A program made the translations under genes and the position numbers. Shown here one piece after another: positions 34,202 through 44,355 of a stretch of 64,000 nt of DNA. Each line of letters begins with the position of its first letter. Position 1 is the first letter of the stretch. The notes under the pieces are model-generated. The model did not search any database. It was not told where the DNA came from and saw only the letters and a list, made by a program, of their open reading frames with translations. This DNA is from Geosporobacter ferrireducens (GTDB lineage Bacteria; Bacillota; Clostridia; Peptostreptococcales; Thermotaleaceae). The DNA lies in assembly GCF_001750685.1 (NCBI RefSeq), contig NZ_CP017269.1, positions 3,017,416 to 3,081,415 of the forward strand, given 5' to 3'.

Positions 34202-35596
34202 ATGAAAAAGATGAAGAGAATTTTTCTTATGCTGTCCATCTTTATGATCTTTGTAGTAATTAATTACATCCTAATTATAGGTCAATATAAAAAAGCTGCA
34301 GCCAATGGAGGATATAGCAATTGGACGATGATACAGCATCCATTATATAATGCAAGTCATAAAATTGAGTTTCTTATGGATGAGGCTAAAGAATTAGAAT
34401 TAAATCTATGGTGGAGAAGTTTGACCGGAAGCATTGAGATAACAATAACTGATAAAAAGGGGGAAATTTATTTTAGCAAAAAAGCAAACCAAATGAAAGA
34501 TGAATACCTTGTAGCTCTAAGGCAAGGAAGATACATATTGAGCATAAATATTTCTAATTTTACAGGTGCCGCTGCCTTAGGCTATGAAAATATAGTTAGA
34601 ATAAATGCATTTCCTAATGAGGGTTACAGCATTATTCCAAGTGATCCATCAAAGAGCTTTTATTGGGATTACTTGCTATATATTCCAAGTAAAATAAAAG
34701 AAAGCAAGCTCTTAGTCGTACCTAACAATACAGGAAAAGTCAGCGATCTTATTGATGTTCATAAAGAAAAAGCAAAAGAACTGATTATATATAAAGCAAC
34801 ATTAGCGGAAGACCTGGGAATACCCCTCTTGGTACCTATTTTCCCTAGGCCTGAAAGTCACAATGAATTGTATACCCACGCCCTTGACAGAGAAACGATT
34901 TTTACAAATATCAATGAATTAAAAAGGTTGGATTTGCAGCTCATAGCAATGATAGATGATGCTAAGCGGATATTATCGGAAAAAGGGATTATGGTTGATG
35001 AGAAAATATTCATGTCGGGATTTTCTGCTTCAGGAGATTTTGTGGATAGGTTCACCTTTCTACACCCTGAAATGGTAAAGGCCGCTGTTATTGGCGGAAG
35101 TGACAATATTATTCCTTATAAAAATCTAAATGGAGAGAATATTCCATACCCCATAGGAATTTATGATTATGAAAAAATTACAGGTAGGGAATTTGATGTG
35201 AATTTAATAGGGGATGTATATAGATATATATTTAAAGGAGCGGAAGATGAAGGCGGATGGCAATTATGGGTAGAAAATGGTAAAAAAATCAGATGTACAG
35301 GGAAAGAATATTATGAGAAATTTGAAGCGCCTCAACTAATTGAAAGCTTGAAAAAACGTGCTAAACCGATTTGTGTTGAAGGAAATCTAACGGATGTAGA
35401 ACAAAAGGAAATATTATTTAGGGCGTATGACGGGAAGATTCTAATAGATAGGTTTTTAAAAATCAAAGAGACCTTTGATATGTTAAATATAGATAAAAGC
35501 GAATTCGTTCTATATAAAGGGATAGGACATGAAATAACTGAGGAGATTAGACAGGATGAATTAGAATTTTTCAGGAAAATATTGAGTAAACCGTAA
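34202..35596 (+). CDS. Secreted or membrane-anchored alpha/beta-hydrolase-like protein
   Basis: The 464-residue protein has an N-terminal membrane helix (about 7-26), a beta-rich region (about 45-140) and a hydrolase domain with nucleophile elbow FMSGFSASGDF. A late His in GIGHEITEEI could be the catalytic histidine. It most resembles extracellular esterase or polyhydroxybutyrate-depolymerase-like proteins, but the substrate is unknown. It lies just outside the cassette region. ATG at 34202 is close (3 bases) to GGGGG, and ATG at 34211 is an alternative. Confidence 0.7.
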   Translation: MKKMKRIFLMLSIFMIFVVINYILIIGQYKKAAANGGYSNWTMIQHPLYNASHKIEFLMDEAKELELNLWWRSLTGSIEITITDKKGEIYFSKKANQMKDEYLVALRQGRYILSINISNFTGAAALGYENIVRINAFPNEGYSIIPSDPSKSFYWDYLLYIPSKIKESKLLVVPNNTGKVSDLIDVHKEKAKELIIYKATLAEDLGIPLLVPIFPRPESHNELYTHALDRETIFTNINELKRLDLQLIAMIDDAKRILSEKGIMVDEKIFMSGFSASGDFVDRFTFLHPEMVKAAVIGGSDNIIPYKNLNGENIPYPIGIYDYEKITGREFDVNLIGDVYRYIFKGAEDEGGWQLWVENGKKIRCTGKEYYEKFEAPQLIESLKKRAKPICVEGNLTDVEQKEILFRAYDGKILIDRFLKIKETFDMLNIDKSEFVLYKGIGHEITEEIRQDELEFFRKILSKP

Positions 35597-35731
35597 GCTA
35601 TATTGTTGAAATTCCAGTAGTAAGAAGAGATTTCTTTAGACTATTTTTGTATTAAAGGATATAATAAAAGCTAATAATCTAAAGGCATGCGTGGCTTTAG
35701 AGGTATATAGAATTTAAAAGGAGGGGATATC

Positions 35732-36433
35732 ATGCGTTATACGATAAAGCCAGAAGTGTTTGAGCTCGATCCAAGATTGCACTTCGGAGTTCTGGTAGGA
35801 AAAGGGCTTAGCAATACGGCGTCATTGCCTTCAGACACGGATGTGCTTAGAAATGCGGAGAATTATGTCAGGCAAACCATTAGAGAAGAAGAAGTCCGAA
35901 ATCTTCCCACTATACGAGATTACCGAAATACCATGGAAAAGGCAGGAATAAACCCCAATAAATATCCTCCATCCACGGAAGCTATGATGAAAAGGGTATT
36001 AAAAGGTTCTTCACTACCTACAATCAATGCATTAGTGGATTTGTGCAATGCAGTTTCCCTGGAAAATCAGATTTCACTGGGCGGCCATGATCTAAGAGAT
36101 ATACAGGAGGATTTGAGCGTTTGCTTCAGTAAAGGGACTGAAAGGTTTTTGCCTTTTGGTGCAAAAGAATATGAAGAGGTAGAAGATCGGGAACTGGTTT
36201 TTACCAGCGGAAATATTGTTCAGACAAGAAAATGGATCTGGCGTCAGAGTGAACTGGGCAAAATGATGCTGGATACAAAAGATGTTTTCTTTCAATTGGT
36301 GAGCTTTGAAGGCAATGAGGGCAGTCAGCTGACAAAAGCTCTGGATTCATTGGAAGCGCTTATTGTAGAAAGGTTTGGCGGTACATGCCAACGGTACATA
36401 GTAAATCAAGATAATCCGAGTATTGAATTTTAA
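35732..36433 (+). CDS. B3/B4 tRNA-binding domain protein
   Basis: The 233-residue protein has the B3/B4 fold of phenylalanyl-tRNA synthetase beta subunits as a stand-alone unit: IRDYRNTMEKAGINPNKYPP then STEAMMKRVLKG, LPTINALVDLCNAVSL and later FTSGNIVQTRKWIWRQSE. Such proteins may edit mischarged amino acids or bind RNA. AAAGGAGGGG supports ATG at 35732. A small alkyltransferase-like gene follows within 20 bases. Confidence 0.87.
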   Translation: MRYTIKPEVFELDPRLHFGVLVGKGLSNTASLPSDTDVLRNAENYVRQTIREEEVRNLPTIRDYRNTMEKAGINPNKYPPSTEAMMKRVLKGSSLPTINALVDLCNAVSLENQISLGGHDLRDIQEDLSVCFSKGTERFLPFGAKEYEEVEDRELVFTSGNIVQTRKWIWRQSELGKMMLDTKDVFFQLVSFEGNEGSQLTKALDSLEALIVERFGGTCQRYIVNQDNPSIEF

Positions 36434-36451
36434 CGGAAAGGAACTATTATT

Positions 36452-36757
36452 GTGACGCCCTTTACCGAAAAAGTGATTAATATTATATTAAGCATCCCCC
36501 GAGGGAGGGTCATGACTTATGGACAGATTGCAGGATTTGCAGGAAATCCTCGGGCTGCCCGTCAGGTTGTCCGTATACTCCACTCGATGAGCAGGAAGCA
36601 TGGGCTGCCGTGGCATCGGGTCATTAACAGAAAAGGACAGATTACGCTGCCAAGTGATGGGCCTTACAATGAACAAATGATGATTCTAGAGATCGAGGGT
36701 ATTGAAATAGATATAAACGGAAATATTGACTTAGACAAATACCAGTGGCACCCATAA
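36452..36757 (+). CDS. Alkyltransferase-like (ATL) DNA-repair protein
   Basis: The 101-residue protein matches the DNA-binding C-terminal domain of O6-methylguanine methyltransferase (IPRGRVMTYGQIAGFAGNPR, AARQVVRILHSM). The active-site PCHRV is LPWHRV here, with Trp for Cys, which is the defining feature of ATL proteins: they bind O6-alkylguanine without removing the group and hand it to nucleotide excision repair. It starts at GTG after GGAAAGGA. Confidence 0.92.
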   Translation: MTPFTEKVINIILSIPRGRVMTYGQIAGFAGNPRAARQVVRILHSMSRKHGLPWHRVINRKGQITLPSDGPYNEQMMILEIEGIEIDINGNIDLDKYQWHP

Positions 36758-36911
36758 GGGAGCAGGGAAATAGATGCTAAGAGCTTAAATGGTGTATGGA
36801 AAGAAAGGCATATATTTGTGCTGAATTAGCGATATGCAGATCAAAGAGCAAGTCAGCTGATTAACGATTTGCACGACAAAATCAGGTTTAATCTTAAAGG
36901 AGATGAGAAAA

Positions 36912-37484
36912 GTGGATTGTATCGAAGCCATTTTAGGAAGGCGAAGCTGCCGCAGTTTTAAAAATCAGAAGATAGAAGAGGGAAAGATTACTGCAATTTT
37001 AGAATGTGCATTATATGCACCTTCTCCTGCCAATAAACAGCCATGGGAATTTATTGTGGTAGAGAATCCTGAATACAATCAAAAACTAAAAGATGCTGTA
37101 GAGCGGTCAAAAGAGAAGATTGCAGAGAAAAGCGGATGGTCATGGGTACCTAAATACAATGTTGACTTTATTAATCAAGCCCCTACATTAATCGTGGTGG
37201 TTGGAGATCCAAGTAAAAATGGTGCTGAACAATTTCTTGAAGAACCCAGTCAAGGGTATGAGCATGCTTGCAGCGCAGCAATTCAAAACATGCTTTTGGC
37301 TGCCCATAGCATGGGATTGGAGTCCTTATGGCTTTCTCTGTTTGAAAAAAAGGATGTCCGGAAGATATTTGAAATTGATGAGGATAAGGACCCCGTTGCC
37401 ATTATTTGCCTAGGTTACCCTGAACATATTGGACAAGCACCTACAAGAAAAAGCATAGAATCAAAGGTAAGATTTATAGAATAG
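36912..37484 (+). CDS. Nitroreductase family flavoprotein
   Basis: The protein has the FMN-binding N-terminus LGRRSCRSFKNQKIEEGKI, the APSPANKQPWEFIVV segment and ACSAAIQNMLLAAHSMGLES. Length (190 residues) is typical. AAAGGAG at 36896-36902 leaves no spacing for ATG at 36903, so GTG at 36912 (9 bases away) is the better start. Substrate is not predictable from sequence. Confidence 0.9.
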   Translation: MDCIEAILGRRSCRSFKNQKIEEGKITAILECALYAPSPANKQPWEFIVVENPEYNQKLKDAVERSKEKIAEKSGWSWVPKYNVDFINQAPTLIVVVGDPSKNGAEQFLEEPSQGYEHACSAAIQNMLLAAHSMGLESLWLSLFEKKDVRKIFEIDEDKDPVAIICLGYPEHIGQAPTRKSIESKVRFIE

Positions 37485-37607
37485 TCTACACCTCTTTTTA
37501 AGATACAGTATAAGAAGATACAGGACTAAAAAAGTTTAGAGTGACAGTTCCTGCACAGTCTGGCGGCCTTCTGTGATTTGTACATTGGCCATAATGAATA
37601 TGCTAAG

Positions 37608-37640
37608 AAAACAACCTTGTAATTCACAAGGTTGTTTTTA
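37608..37640. terminator. Bidirectional terminator
   Basis: AAAACAACCTTGT and ACAAGGTTGTTTT, a 13-bp perfect stem, then TT. It separates converging genes. Confidence 0.85.
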
Positions 37641-39038
37641 TTAAACGATTTCCGAAGCAAGATTTTCATGGACCAGCAGTTCAATTTCCTGAATACGGCT
37701 TTTATCTAATTTTCTTAACCAATCGAAAAAAGCTGTTTCCCAGGCATAGCTGTGAGCAATGGAATTTGAAAGGAATGTAGGAAGCTTTTCTTCTCCTCTT
37801 AACATATATTCCTTAAAGCTACTAGTGATTAATGTACTTATTTCCAGATTTCCTAAACTATTGAAGAGGTGATCATACTCTTTTTCATAAAAACAGTCTG
37901 CTTTCAGCAAATCAACAAAATCCTCTAAAGAATTAACATACTTTGTTAATATAATCATTTTATCTTCAACAGTGGAACAATCTGTTATTTTTTTATAGAT
38001 AAATCTAAAGATCCTATTATTCATTTTGGAACCTGTTTCTAGAACGGTTTTTTCCTTATGGTGAGCCACGGTTTCTAAAACCATCATATTTACAAGATGA
38101 TCATATTCTAACGCATTATTTAGACGTTCTACCATAGATTCCGAGTACCGGTAAATTAAGTCAATAAGGTCAGGTACTGTGATCTCTAAGCGGTTTATGA
38201 TTTTATCTAAAATATTGGAAATAAGATGTTTTAAGTTAGTTTTGCTTATTCCACTCAGCTCCGCCTTAATCATTTCAAGCCCTATAGGGGAAATTAAAAG
38301 GTTTTCGTAGCCTTTATCCAGTAATGTTAGAAAAACAAGGTTATTGAATACAAGCTCAAATAAGTTTATGGGTGTTTGTTCATAATTTAGTCTGTTGGAT
38401 TTTCCATAGGCTTGGAGCAGTAGGGTTATACTTTTAGAATCAAACTTGCGGCAAAAGTCATTTTCTAATTCAAAGGCAGCAAGATAGCTTCTGATGTAAG
38501 CGATTCCTTTTACGGACATGTCATCGAAGACTAAAGGGTAGTCTATATCGCTGGAAGTATTATGGGCTGAAAAAAGTATGTCATAATCTAAAAAGAAATT
38601 GGGTATTGCCTTTGTAAAGGTTTCGTTATAGACAATATTTGGCACTGCCACACGTTTTGTTTCGACGGATTGATATAAATTTTTTGTACTTTCGAAATAA
38701 TCTTCGGCATAGATCATTGCTTCTTTATATAAGGTTTTTATATTGCAGGACTGTAAATGGCTGATGGCATCCTCCGGATTAAGATGCTTCATTAAATAAA
38801 GGTCTAGTGAATAGACAATGGATTTCATCAAATCTTCTGCTGTTTCAGCTTTTAAAGTAGAACTTTCTCCCTTTGTATACATTCTCATCACTTCTTTGAA
38901 AACTTCCATTAATTCAAGAGGAATATTCTTTGCAAGATCTAAAGGCAATAATCTGCCCCGCACACCTTCGTTTACAAGTGAAGCAAAGTACTGATCATGA
39001 TTCAGTTTTTCCTTATTTATTCCAATTATTGATCCCAT
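37641..39038 (-). CDS. DUF6179-like protein of unknown function
   Basis: A 465-residue soluble, helix-rich protein without signal peptide or membrane segment. I believe it corresponds to the DUF6179 family found beside DUF6323 in Clostridia, but this rests on memory of that pairing and general resemblance. The gene overlaps the preceding one by 13 bases. GGGAGGA with 6-base spacing supports ATG at 39038. Function is unknown; no catalytic motif stands out. Confidence 0.6.
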   Translation of the reverse strand: MGSIIGINKEKLNHDQYFASLVNEGVRGRLLPLDLAKNIPLELMEVFKEVMRMYTKGESSTLKAETAEDLMKSIVYSLDLYLMKHLNPEDAISHLQSCNIKTLYKEAMIYAEDYFESTKNLYQSVETKRVAVPNIVYNETFTKAIPNFFLDYDILFSAHNTSSDIDYPLVFDDMSVKGIAYIRSYLAAFELENDFCRKFDSKSITLLLQAYGKSNRLNYEQTPINLFELVFNNLVFLTLLDKGYENLLISPIGLEMIKAELSGISKTNLKHLISNILDKIINRLEITVPDLIDLIYRYSESMVERLNNALEYDHLVNMMVLETVAHHKEKTVLETGSKMNNRIFRFIYKKITDCSTVEDKMIILTKYVNSLEDFVDLLKADCFYEKEYDHLFNSLGNLEISTLITSSFKEYMLRGEEKLPTFLSNSIAHSYAWETAFFDWLRKLDKSRIQEIELLVHENLASEIV

Positions 39039-39538
39039 AATGCATCCTCCCAACTTTCTAACAGATCCTCATCCGTCTCCTCATCAATATCCTGATCCTC
39101 TTCCTCTCCAAATCTATAGTACCTAATGATCTTTTCTGTTTCCCTTCCTTTTAGCAGATCCATAACACCAAAGCATTTATGATTATACAATTCTGCCAAT
39201 TTTTCAATCAATGTGTCATCGCCTATATCATCATCCAACTCATTTTTTATATAATGAAACAATTCCTGAATCTCAATCAGTGTCTCTGCATAATCCGTTT
39301 GTTGAATATAAGGTGACGAGCAAAATTGCGCAATGATTTTGCGCGTGATTTCAGTATCTATTTCGACCCGGCTATATTCCTTTAGAATAGTGTTCCGGGC
39401 GGTTATAATTTCCCGGGAATCCTGTAGGGAGAGATACAATCCAAAAAGTGTTGAAAGTTCATTTGTAAGCATAATTTCATGGGCCATGTCTTCCATTAAA
39501 GACAATTCTGTAGCATGAAAAATATTAAGAAAATACAT
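39026..39538 (-). CDS. DUF6323-like protein of unknown function
   Basis: A 170-residue acidic, helical protein; the C-terminus is very acidic (EEEDQDIDEETDEDLLESWE). The N-terminal LTNELSTLFGLYLSLQDSRE and TARNTILKEYSRVEID are the parts most like a conserved family. GTGAGGGA precedes the ATG. Translationally coupled with the following larger gene, so the two are likely one functional unit. Confidence 0.6.
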   Translation of the reverse strand: MYFLNIFHATELSLMEDMAHEIMLTNELSTLFGLYLSLQDSREIITARNTILKEYSRVEIDTEITRKIIAQFCSSPYIQQTDYAETLIEIQELFHYIKNELDDDIGDDTLIEKLAELYNHKCFGVMDLLKGRETEKIIRYYRFGEEEDQDIDEETDEDLLESWEDALWDQ

Positions 39539-39709
39539 AAAGATCCCTCACTTTCAAATAAATTTTCAAAAATATATTTACAAATTATAAAAAATATGAT
39601 ATAATAAAATAGAGATATTGTAACATTTGCAAAAATGGACGTTATTTTAATTATACTTGTTTTTAGATATTAAGTCAACTCCTAAAATGTCTATTTTATT
39701 TAAATAGAT

Positions 39710-39745
39710 AAAAAGTCAAAAAGACATCATTCTTTTTGACTTTTT
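39710..39745. terminator. Hairpin between divergent genes
   Basis: A perfect 15-bp inverted repeat (39710-39724 and 39731-39745) with A-run and T-run on the two sides. It lies between genes pointing away from each other, where terminators are not expected. The rest of 39539-39709 is AT-rich promoter-like sequence without a gene. Confidence 0.7.
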
Positions 39746-39848
39746 GTTTGCTAAAAACTATTATGGTATAATATGGGATATAAAGTTAAAAGAAATGAAA
39801 AAATCGTTTGGAAAACCCGATCATATTCAAGCTATGATGGGGTTTTTT
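39744..39848 (+). promoter_or_regulatory. mgtE promoter with early terminator (leader attenuator)
   Basis: TTGTTT (39744-39749), 17 bases, TATAAT (39767-39772), then after about 35 bases a terminator hairpin (AAAACCC..TCATA with TATGA..GGGTTTT, 39812-39848, T-run) upstream of mgtE. A 25-codon frame (ATG at 39795) crosses the hairpin. The leader is too short for an M-box riboswitch. It looks like an attenuator or a short RNA. Confidence 0.55.
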
Positions 39849-39935
39849 TATTTCAGAAGGTGGGGAGAATAGTAGCAGTATGAACAGAGAGAATCAGCAT
39901 GAAGTGTCAATAAGATTTGAGAGGGGTGTACAAAT

Positions 39936-41279
39936 ATGTTTGAAGAAAAGCAGGAAACATTAATAGATGGTGTGAAGGAAAACGATAGAGATAAAATATA
40001 CGGGATGATTGATAACATGTATCCCATAGATATTGCCATAATTTTAGAGGAGTTTGACGATAAAAGCCTATTGAAGTTTTTTTCGCTAATAGATGATGCG
40101 CTTATGGCTGAGATCATAGAACAGGCCAGTGAGGAATTACAGGTTAGAATGATTAAATTATTCGATTTCAAAGCTATCGTAAGCTTATTTTCCTATATGT
40201 CCAATGACGATATTGCCGATATTTTGGGGAATCTCCCCATCCAAATGAGAAAAGATTTATTAAAGATGATGAAGGACGGAGATACGCAGCAGTTACAAGA
40301 ACTGTTAGGTTATGAGGAAGATAGTGCCGGTGGTATTATGACAACAGAGTATATTGCATTAAAAGGAGATTTAACCATAGGGGAATCTTTAAAAAAAATT
40401 AAGGAGATTGGACCGAAAACAGAAGTGATTGAAACCATATTTGTATTGAATAAAAATAAAGGATTGATTGGAACTGCAGATTTACGGGATATATTGATTG
40501 CTCCTGAAGATAAGAAGTTAATCGACATAATGAATGATAATGTAATCTCTGTTAATCCTGAAGAGGACCAAGAAAAGGTATCCTTGCTTGTTTCAAAATA
40601 TGATTTAAAGGCTATTCCTGTTATTAATCACAAGCGTTCTCTTTTAGGCATTATAACCGTTGATGACATCATTGATGTTATTATAGAAGAACAGACAGAG
40701 GATATGCTGCGTTTAGGCGGCGTAAGCAAGGAGGAAAGGGTGGATAGTGCATTAACAACCTCTATTAAAAAGAGGCTGCCCTGGCTGTTTATTAATCTGG
40801 GAACGGCTTTTTTAGCTGCTTTTACCGTAGGGTTATTTGAAGACGTTATCGCGCAAGTAGTTGCTTTGGCTGCTGCCATGCCTATTGTAGCAGGAATGGG
40901 AGGAAATGCAGGAACCCAGACGCTGTCAGTGGTAATTAGAAGTATTGCCCTTGGGGAAGTCAGTTTAAAAAAGAATTGGAAGCTGGTATTTAAAGAAATT
41001 GCCCTTGGTGTAATTAATGGGGCAACTACGGGGATTTTGACAGGTATAATCCTTTATATGAAGTATGGCAATCCTTATCTTGGTCTAATAATCTTTGCTG
41101 CGATGATCGGAAACTTAGTGATAGCAGGGTTTTTTGGATTTTTAATTCCATTATTATTGAAGGTGTTTGGGATAGATCCGGCTTTGGCATCGGCTATATT
41201 TTTAACGACAGCAACCGATGTTTTTGGATTTTTTTTGTTTTTGGGCCTGGCAAAGATGTTCTTGCCGCTGCTGATGTAA
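39936..41279 (+). CDS. mgtE: MgtE magnesium transporter
   Basis: The 447-residue protein has the MgtE cytosolic N domain (about 1-125), paired CBS domains (about 130-250, DIMNDNVISVNPEEDQEKVS) and five membrane helices (about 280-447) with the pore segment AAAMPIVAGMGGNAGTQTLS, containing the signature GNAGxQ. MgtE is a gated Mg2+ channel closed by Mg2+ bound to its cytosolic domains. The start follows GAGAGGGG. Confidence 0.95.
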   Translation: MFEEKQETLIDGVKENDRDKIYGMIDNMYPIDIAIILEEFDDKSLLKFFSLIDDALMAEIIEQASEELQVRMIKLFDFKAIVSLFSYMSNDDIADILGNLPIQMRKDLLKMMKDGDTQQLQELLGYEEDSAGGIMTTEYIALKGDLTIGESLKKIKEIGPKTEVIETIFVLNKNKGLIGTADLRDILIAPEDKKLIDIMNDNVISVNPEEDQEKVSLLVSKYDLKAIPVINHKRSLLGIITVDDIIDVIIEEQTEDMLRLGGVSKEERVDSALTTSIKKRLPWLFINLGTAFLAAFTVGLFEDVIAQVVALAAAMPIVAGMGGNAGTQTLSVVIRSIALGEVSLKKNWKLVFKEIALGVINGATTGILTGIILYMKYGNPYLGLIIFAAMIGNLVIAGFFGFLIPLLLKVFGIDPALASAIFLTTATDVFGFFLFLGLAKMFLPLLM

Positions 41280-41417
41280 AAGGCAAAAAGGTGCGGGAGC
41301 TTCCCATTTGTTTCCTTGTTTTTATTATGTTATGCTAAAGTAAAGGGATATAATGATGGCAAGGGTGACAGGTAAAATGTCCCCGTGACTAAGGCTTATG
41401 CAAGGGAGTGTGGTTAT

Positions 41418-42281
41418 ATGAAGAGGAACGGAAAGCATGCAGAAACCATTAAAATATTTCTGGTAGATGCTTTTACGAAAGAAATATTTAGAGGAAACCC
41501 AGCAATGGTATGTATTTTAGATAAAAAAATAGAGGATGCATTCATGCAAAAAATTGCTTTTGAATTTAACCTGTCAGAAACAGCGTTTTTGCTGCCTAAA
41601 GAAAATAATAATGAATATGCAATCCGGTGGTTTACACCCCAAAAAGAAGTACCATTATGTGGTCATGCAACCCTTGCAGCATCACAAGTATTATTTGACC
41701 ATAAAAGAATTTCTTCTGATGAAATAATATATTATTCAGAAAGTGGAATTCTTAAGGCAAAGAAAGATATTTATGGAATTAGTTTGGATTTTCCGCTTGA
41801 TGAACCGGAAGAAGTATCGGTTCACCCGTATAGTGAACTTTTAAAAGCTATGGGCATTTCAGCCTATGAAAATATAGTATTGGGCAGAAGTACAAAAAAA
41901 CTTATTATACATTTAAAGAGCCAGGAAGAAGTTATAAATGTTCAACCCAAATATGAAGAGATGAAAAAGCTAAATGTTGAAGGAATAAAAGGCGTTGGAA
42001 TTACTTCCACGTACAATAATCAATACCATTTTATCACAAGATATTTTAATCCTTGGGCGGGAGTCAATGAAGATCCTGTGACCGGTTCGGTACATACGGC
42101 ATTAGCAGCTTATTGGTCAAGAATTTTAGGCATAAATGAACTAAAAGTACACCAGGCCTCCTATAGAGGCGGCGAGATGACTTTAAGAATAAAAGATTCT
42201 AATAGATTAGAGATTATTGGAGATGCACGGATCGTCTTTAAAGGTGAATTAAATCTGGATGAACAAGATAGGCACATATGA
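41418..42281 (+). CDS. PhzF family isomerase-like protein
   Basis: The protein has the PhzF fold signatures: IFLVDAFTKEIFRGNPAMVC, NLSETAFLL with the catalytic-type Glu, RWFTPQKEVPLCGHATLAA and EDPVTGSVHTALAAYW. Family members act as isomerases or epimerase-like enzymes; the substrate here is not known. GGGAG followed by 10 bases supports ATG at 41418 and not the upstream GTG at 41385. Confidence 0.9.
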   Translation: MKRNGKHAETIKIFLVDAFTKEIFRGNPAMVCILDKKIEDAFMQKIAFEFNLSETAFLLPKENNNEYAIRWFTPQKEVPLCGHATLAASQVLFDHKRISSDEIIYYSESGILKAKKDIYGISLDFPLDEPEEVSVHPYSELLKAMGISAYENIVLGRSTKKLIIHLKSQEEVINVQPKYEEMKKLNVEGIKGVGITSTYNNQYHFITRYFNPWAGVNEDPVTGSVHTALAAYWSRILGINELKVHQASYRGGEMTLRIKDSNRLEIIGDARIVFKGELNLDEQDRHI

Positions 42282-42330
42282 AAGGTGCATCAAATTTCAG
42301 AAAAAGGGATTTATAAATTTTTGTATGCTT

Positions 42331-42378
42331 ATATAGGCCTTTGAGAACAGCGGTTTCCTCAAGGGCCTATATATTTTT
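42331..42378. terminator. Bidirectional terminator
   Basis: ATATAGGCCTTTGAG and CTCAAGGGCCTATAT form a 15-bp nearly perfect stem followed by ATTTTT, between the converging phzF-like and chemoreceptor genes. Confidence 0.8.
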
Positions 42379-42403
42379 ACCAGAAGGGAGTTAACTTTAT
42401 ATT

Positions 42404-43798
42404 TTATAGCAGGGTCTTCAATACATATTGATTCAATTCATCTAATGCTTCAATTACTTGATCGGAATATGAATCCATCTCTTTAAAGGCGGCTTCTGCT
42501 TTAGCCATATCATTTGAGGCGACCGCTACTACAGATTCCTTTGCCCATTCATGCAAACGCACATGGGGCTGCTCAATTTTCTTAAAAATAGCATTATCTT
42601 TAAAAATATCTCTGCCCTCACCATAATACCATTTGCCAAGTCTACATTCCTTGTAGTTTCCCACTATATTTACATCAATTGTTTCATAACCAAGCAGCAT
42701 ATTATAAATACGCCATCTTAAATTTAGGTGATCTGTCCTAGATAACGCTAAGATATCGTTTATGGCAAGATGTTGTGTATCCTTAATCATGCCCAGCCTT
42801 ATTTGATTGTTCAACTGGCTAACCTTAAAAATTCCCTGTCCGGTTTTATTACAAGTTGTAAGGATATTATCTGCTGATTGAGACAATTCTGCGGCCCTGC
42901 TGGCAAACTCTTCGGTAACAGCCGTTTGTTCCTGTGTATTCGCTGCAATTTGAATTGCCTCATTATTCAACTGTTTTATAGATTCAACCACCTTTTTATT
43001 TGCTTCAATGACTTGATTTACAAGAATAGAACCCGTTTCAAGCTCACTAGCCGTTTTGCCGGTATGGGATACAACCTTTGATAGTTCATCACTTAAGGTT
43101 TTTATATTGTTTTGTATGATGTTTACTGAAGATTTTGTATGTTCAGCTAGTTTTTTTACTTCTGATGCAACTACACCAAAGCCTTTACCGTGTTCTCCTG
43201 CTCTTGCAGACTCTATAGCAGCATTTAAGGCTAGCAAATTAGTCTGATTGGCAATTTCTTTTATTATATCCACGACTTGATCAATTTGCTTCATTTCATC
43301 TATTAGAATATTCATGTCTGTGCTTATTGTTTTCACTGTTTCAAAGGACTTCTGAACAAATGAAAATGCATCCAGCATGTTAGCATTAGACTCAGACGTT
43401 ACCTCTAATGTATTGCTAATAAAACCTGCAACATTTTGAGCACGTGACGAGACATCTTCTATAGATGCACTCATTTCCTCGCTGCTTGCAGTTATCATAT
43501 GTATTGCGTCATTCTGAGCTCTGGCTTCATTTATCATGTCTTTTACATAGGTCATTTCAGTAATATATCCTAGTATTTTATTTACTTCTAGCATTTTATT
43601 CTTCTTTTCCAGATATATGCTGTTAACCATGTCATTCCAAACAGTTGCCAATGCTTCATTTTTAAATTTAGATTTATCTGCCAATACAATTTTTCCTGCT
43701 TCCAATTCTTTGAACAAATAAAGTAATTCCGCTAGATCTTTGCCTTCCTGTTCAACATGAATGCTATTATATTTTCTTTCTTTAAGTTTGCTAAACAC
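42404..43798 (-). CDS. Soluble methyl-accepting chemotaxis protein with CZB zinc domain
   Basis: The 464-residue protein lacks membrane helices. After an N-terminal region of about 90 residues comes an MCP signalling domain with the hairpin tip [20 protein letters not shown] then [15 protein letters not shown]. At the C-terminus is a CZB (chemoreceptor zinc-binding) domain: [25 protein letters not shown] and [10 protein letters not shown] supply the His, Cys and His ligands. CZB domains sense zinc or hypochlorous acid in known receptors. GGAGG followed by 7 bases supports GTG at 43798. Confidence 0.92.
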   Translation of the reverse strand: MFSKLKERKYNSIHVEQEGKDLAELLYLFKELEAGKIVLADKSKFKNEALATVWNDMVNSIYLEKKNKMLEVNKILGYITEMTYVKDMINEARAQNDAIHMITASSEEMSASIEDVSSRAQNVAGFISNTLEVTSESNANMLDAFSFVQKSFETVKTISTDMNILIDEMKQIDQVVDIIKEIANQTNLLALNAAIESARAGEHGKGFGVVASEVKKLAEHTKSSVNIIQNNIKTLSDELSKVVSHTGKTASELETGSILVNQVIEANKKVVESIKQLNNEAIQIAANTQEQTAVTEEFASRAAELSQSADNILTTCNKTGQGIFKVSQLNNQIRLGMIKDTQHLAINDILALSRTDHLNLRWRIYNMLLGYETIDVNIVGNYKECRLGKWYYGEGRDIFKDNAIFKKIEQPHVRLHEWAKESVVAVASNDMAKAEAAFKEMDSYSDQVIEALDELNQYVLKTLL

Positions 43799-44119
43799 GA
43801 ATACACCTCCCATATTATAGATAAAGGTTGTATAAATCTGAGAAAACTGTAAAAGTTTGTCGATAGAATATATTTTATCAGATGATTTACAATATTACAA
43901 CCAATATTGATCAACAAAATTGTTATCAATATCTATCGCGTTTAGTGTTTTAAGATTAAAAGAGAGGTATTTCATATGTTGAGAAAAGTTGGAGGAAAGA
44001 GTAAAGACCAAATATATCACATCGTGAAATGAGAAAATTCTATACATCTGTTGTTAAAAATTAATTGATAGGGAGAGGGCAAAATGTGCTCTCCCTTGAT
44101 GTATTGATAAGAATTTGTA

Positions 44120-44162
44120 TTGACGAAAATATTTGATGTTGATACAATTATGTTATCAATAT
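44120..44162 (+). promoter_or_regulatory. Promoter with downstream TGTTATCAATAT motif
   Basis: TTGACG (44120-44125), 17 bases, TACAAT (44143-44148). The 12-mer TGTTATCAATAT at 44151-44162 covers the probable start and is repeated exactly at 43921-43932, about 230 bases upstream. The 43799-44119 stretch holds no gene. A repressor or loop-forming regulator could use the two copies. Confidence 0.5.
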
Positions 44163-44355
44163 TGTTGAACATTTTTCCGGGTGGGTGGTGTAAATTTAAA
44201 AAAACATTTGATCCCATTGATTTCTAATGATATTAGATAATCAATATCATTATGAATTCTGGGTTTATAAATATATTGCTTTCATGTCCAGCCATTTATT
44301 TGGATATTTTTTAATAAAACAAATAATTTTGCGTGTTAAAATATCAGTCCAACAT

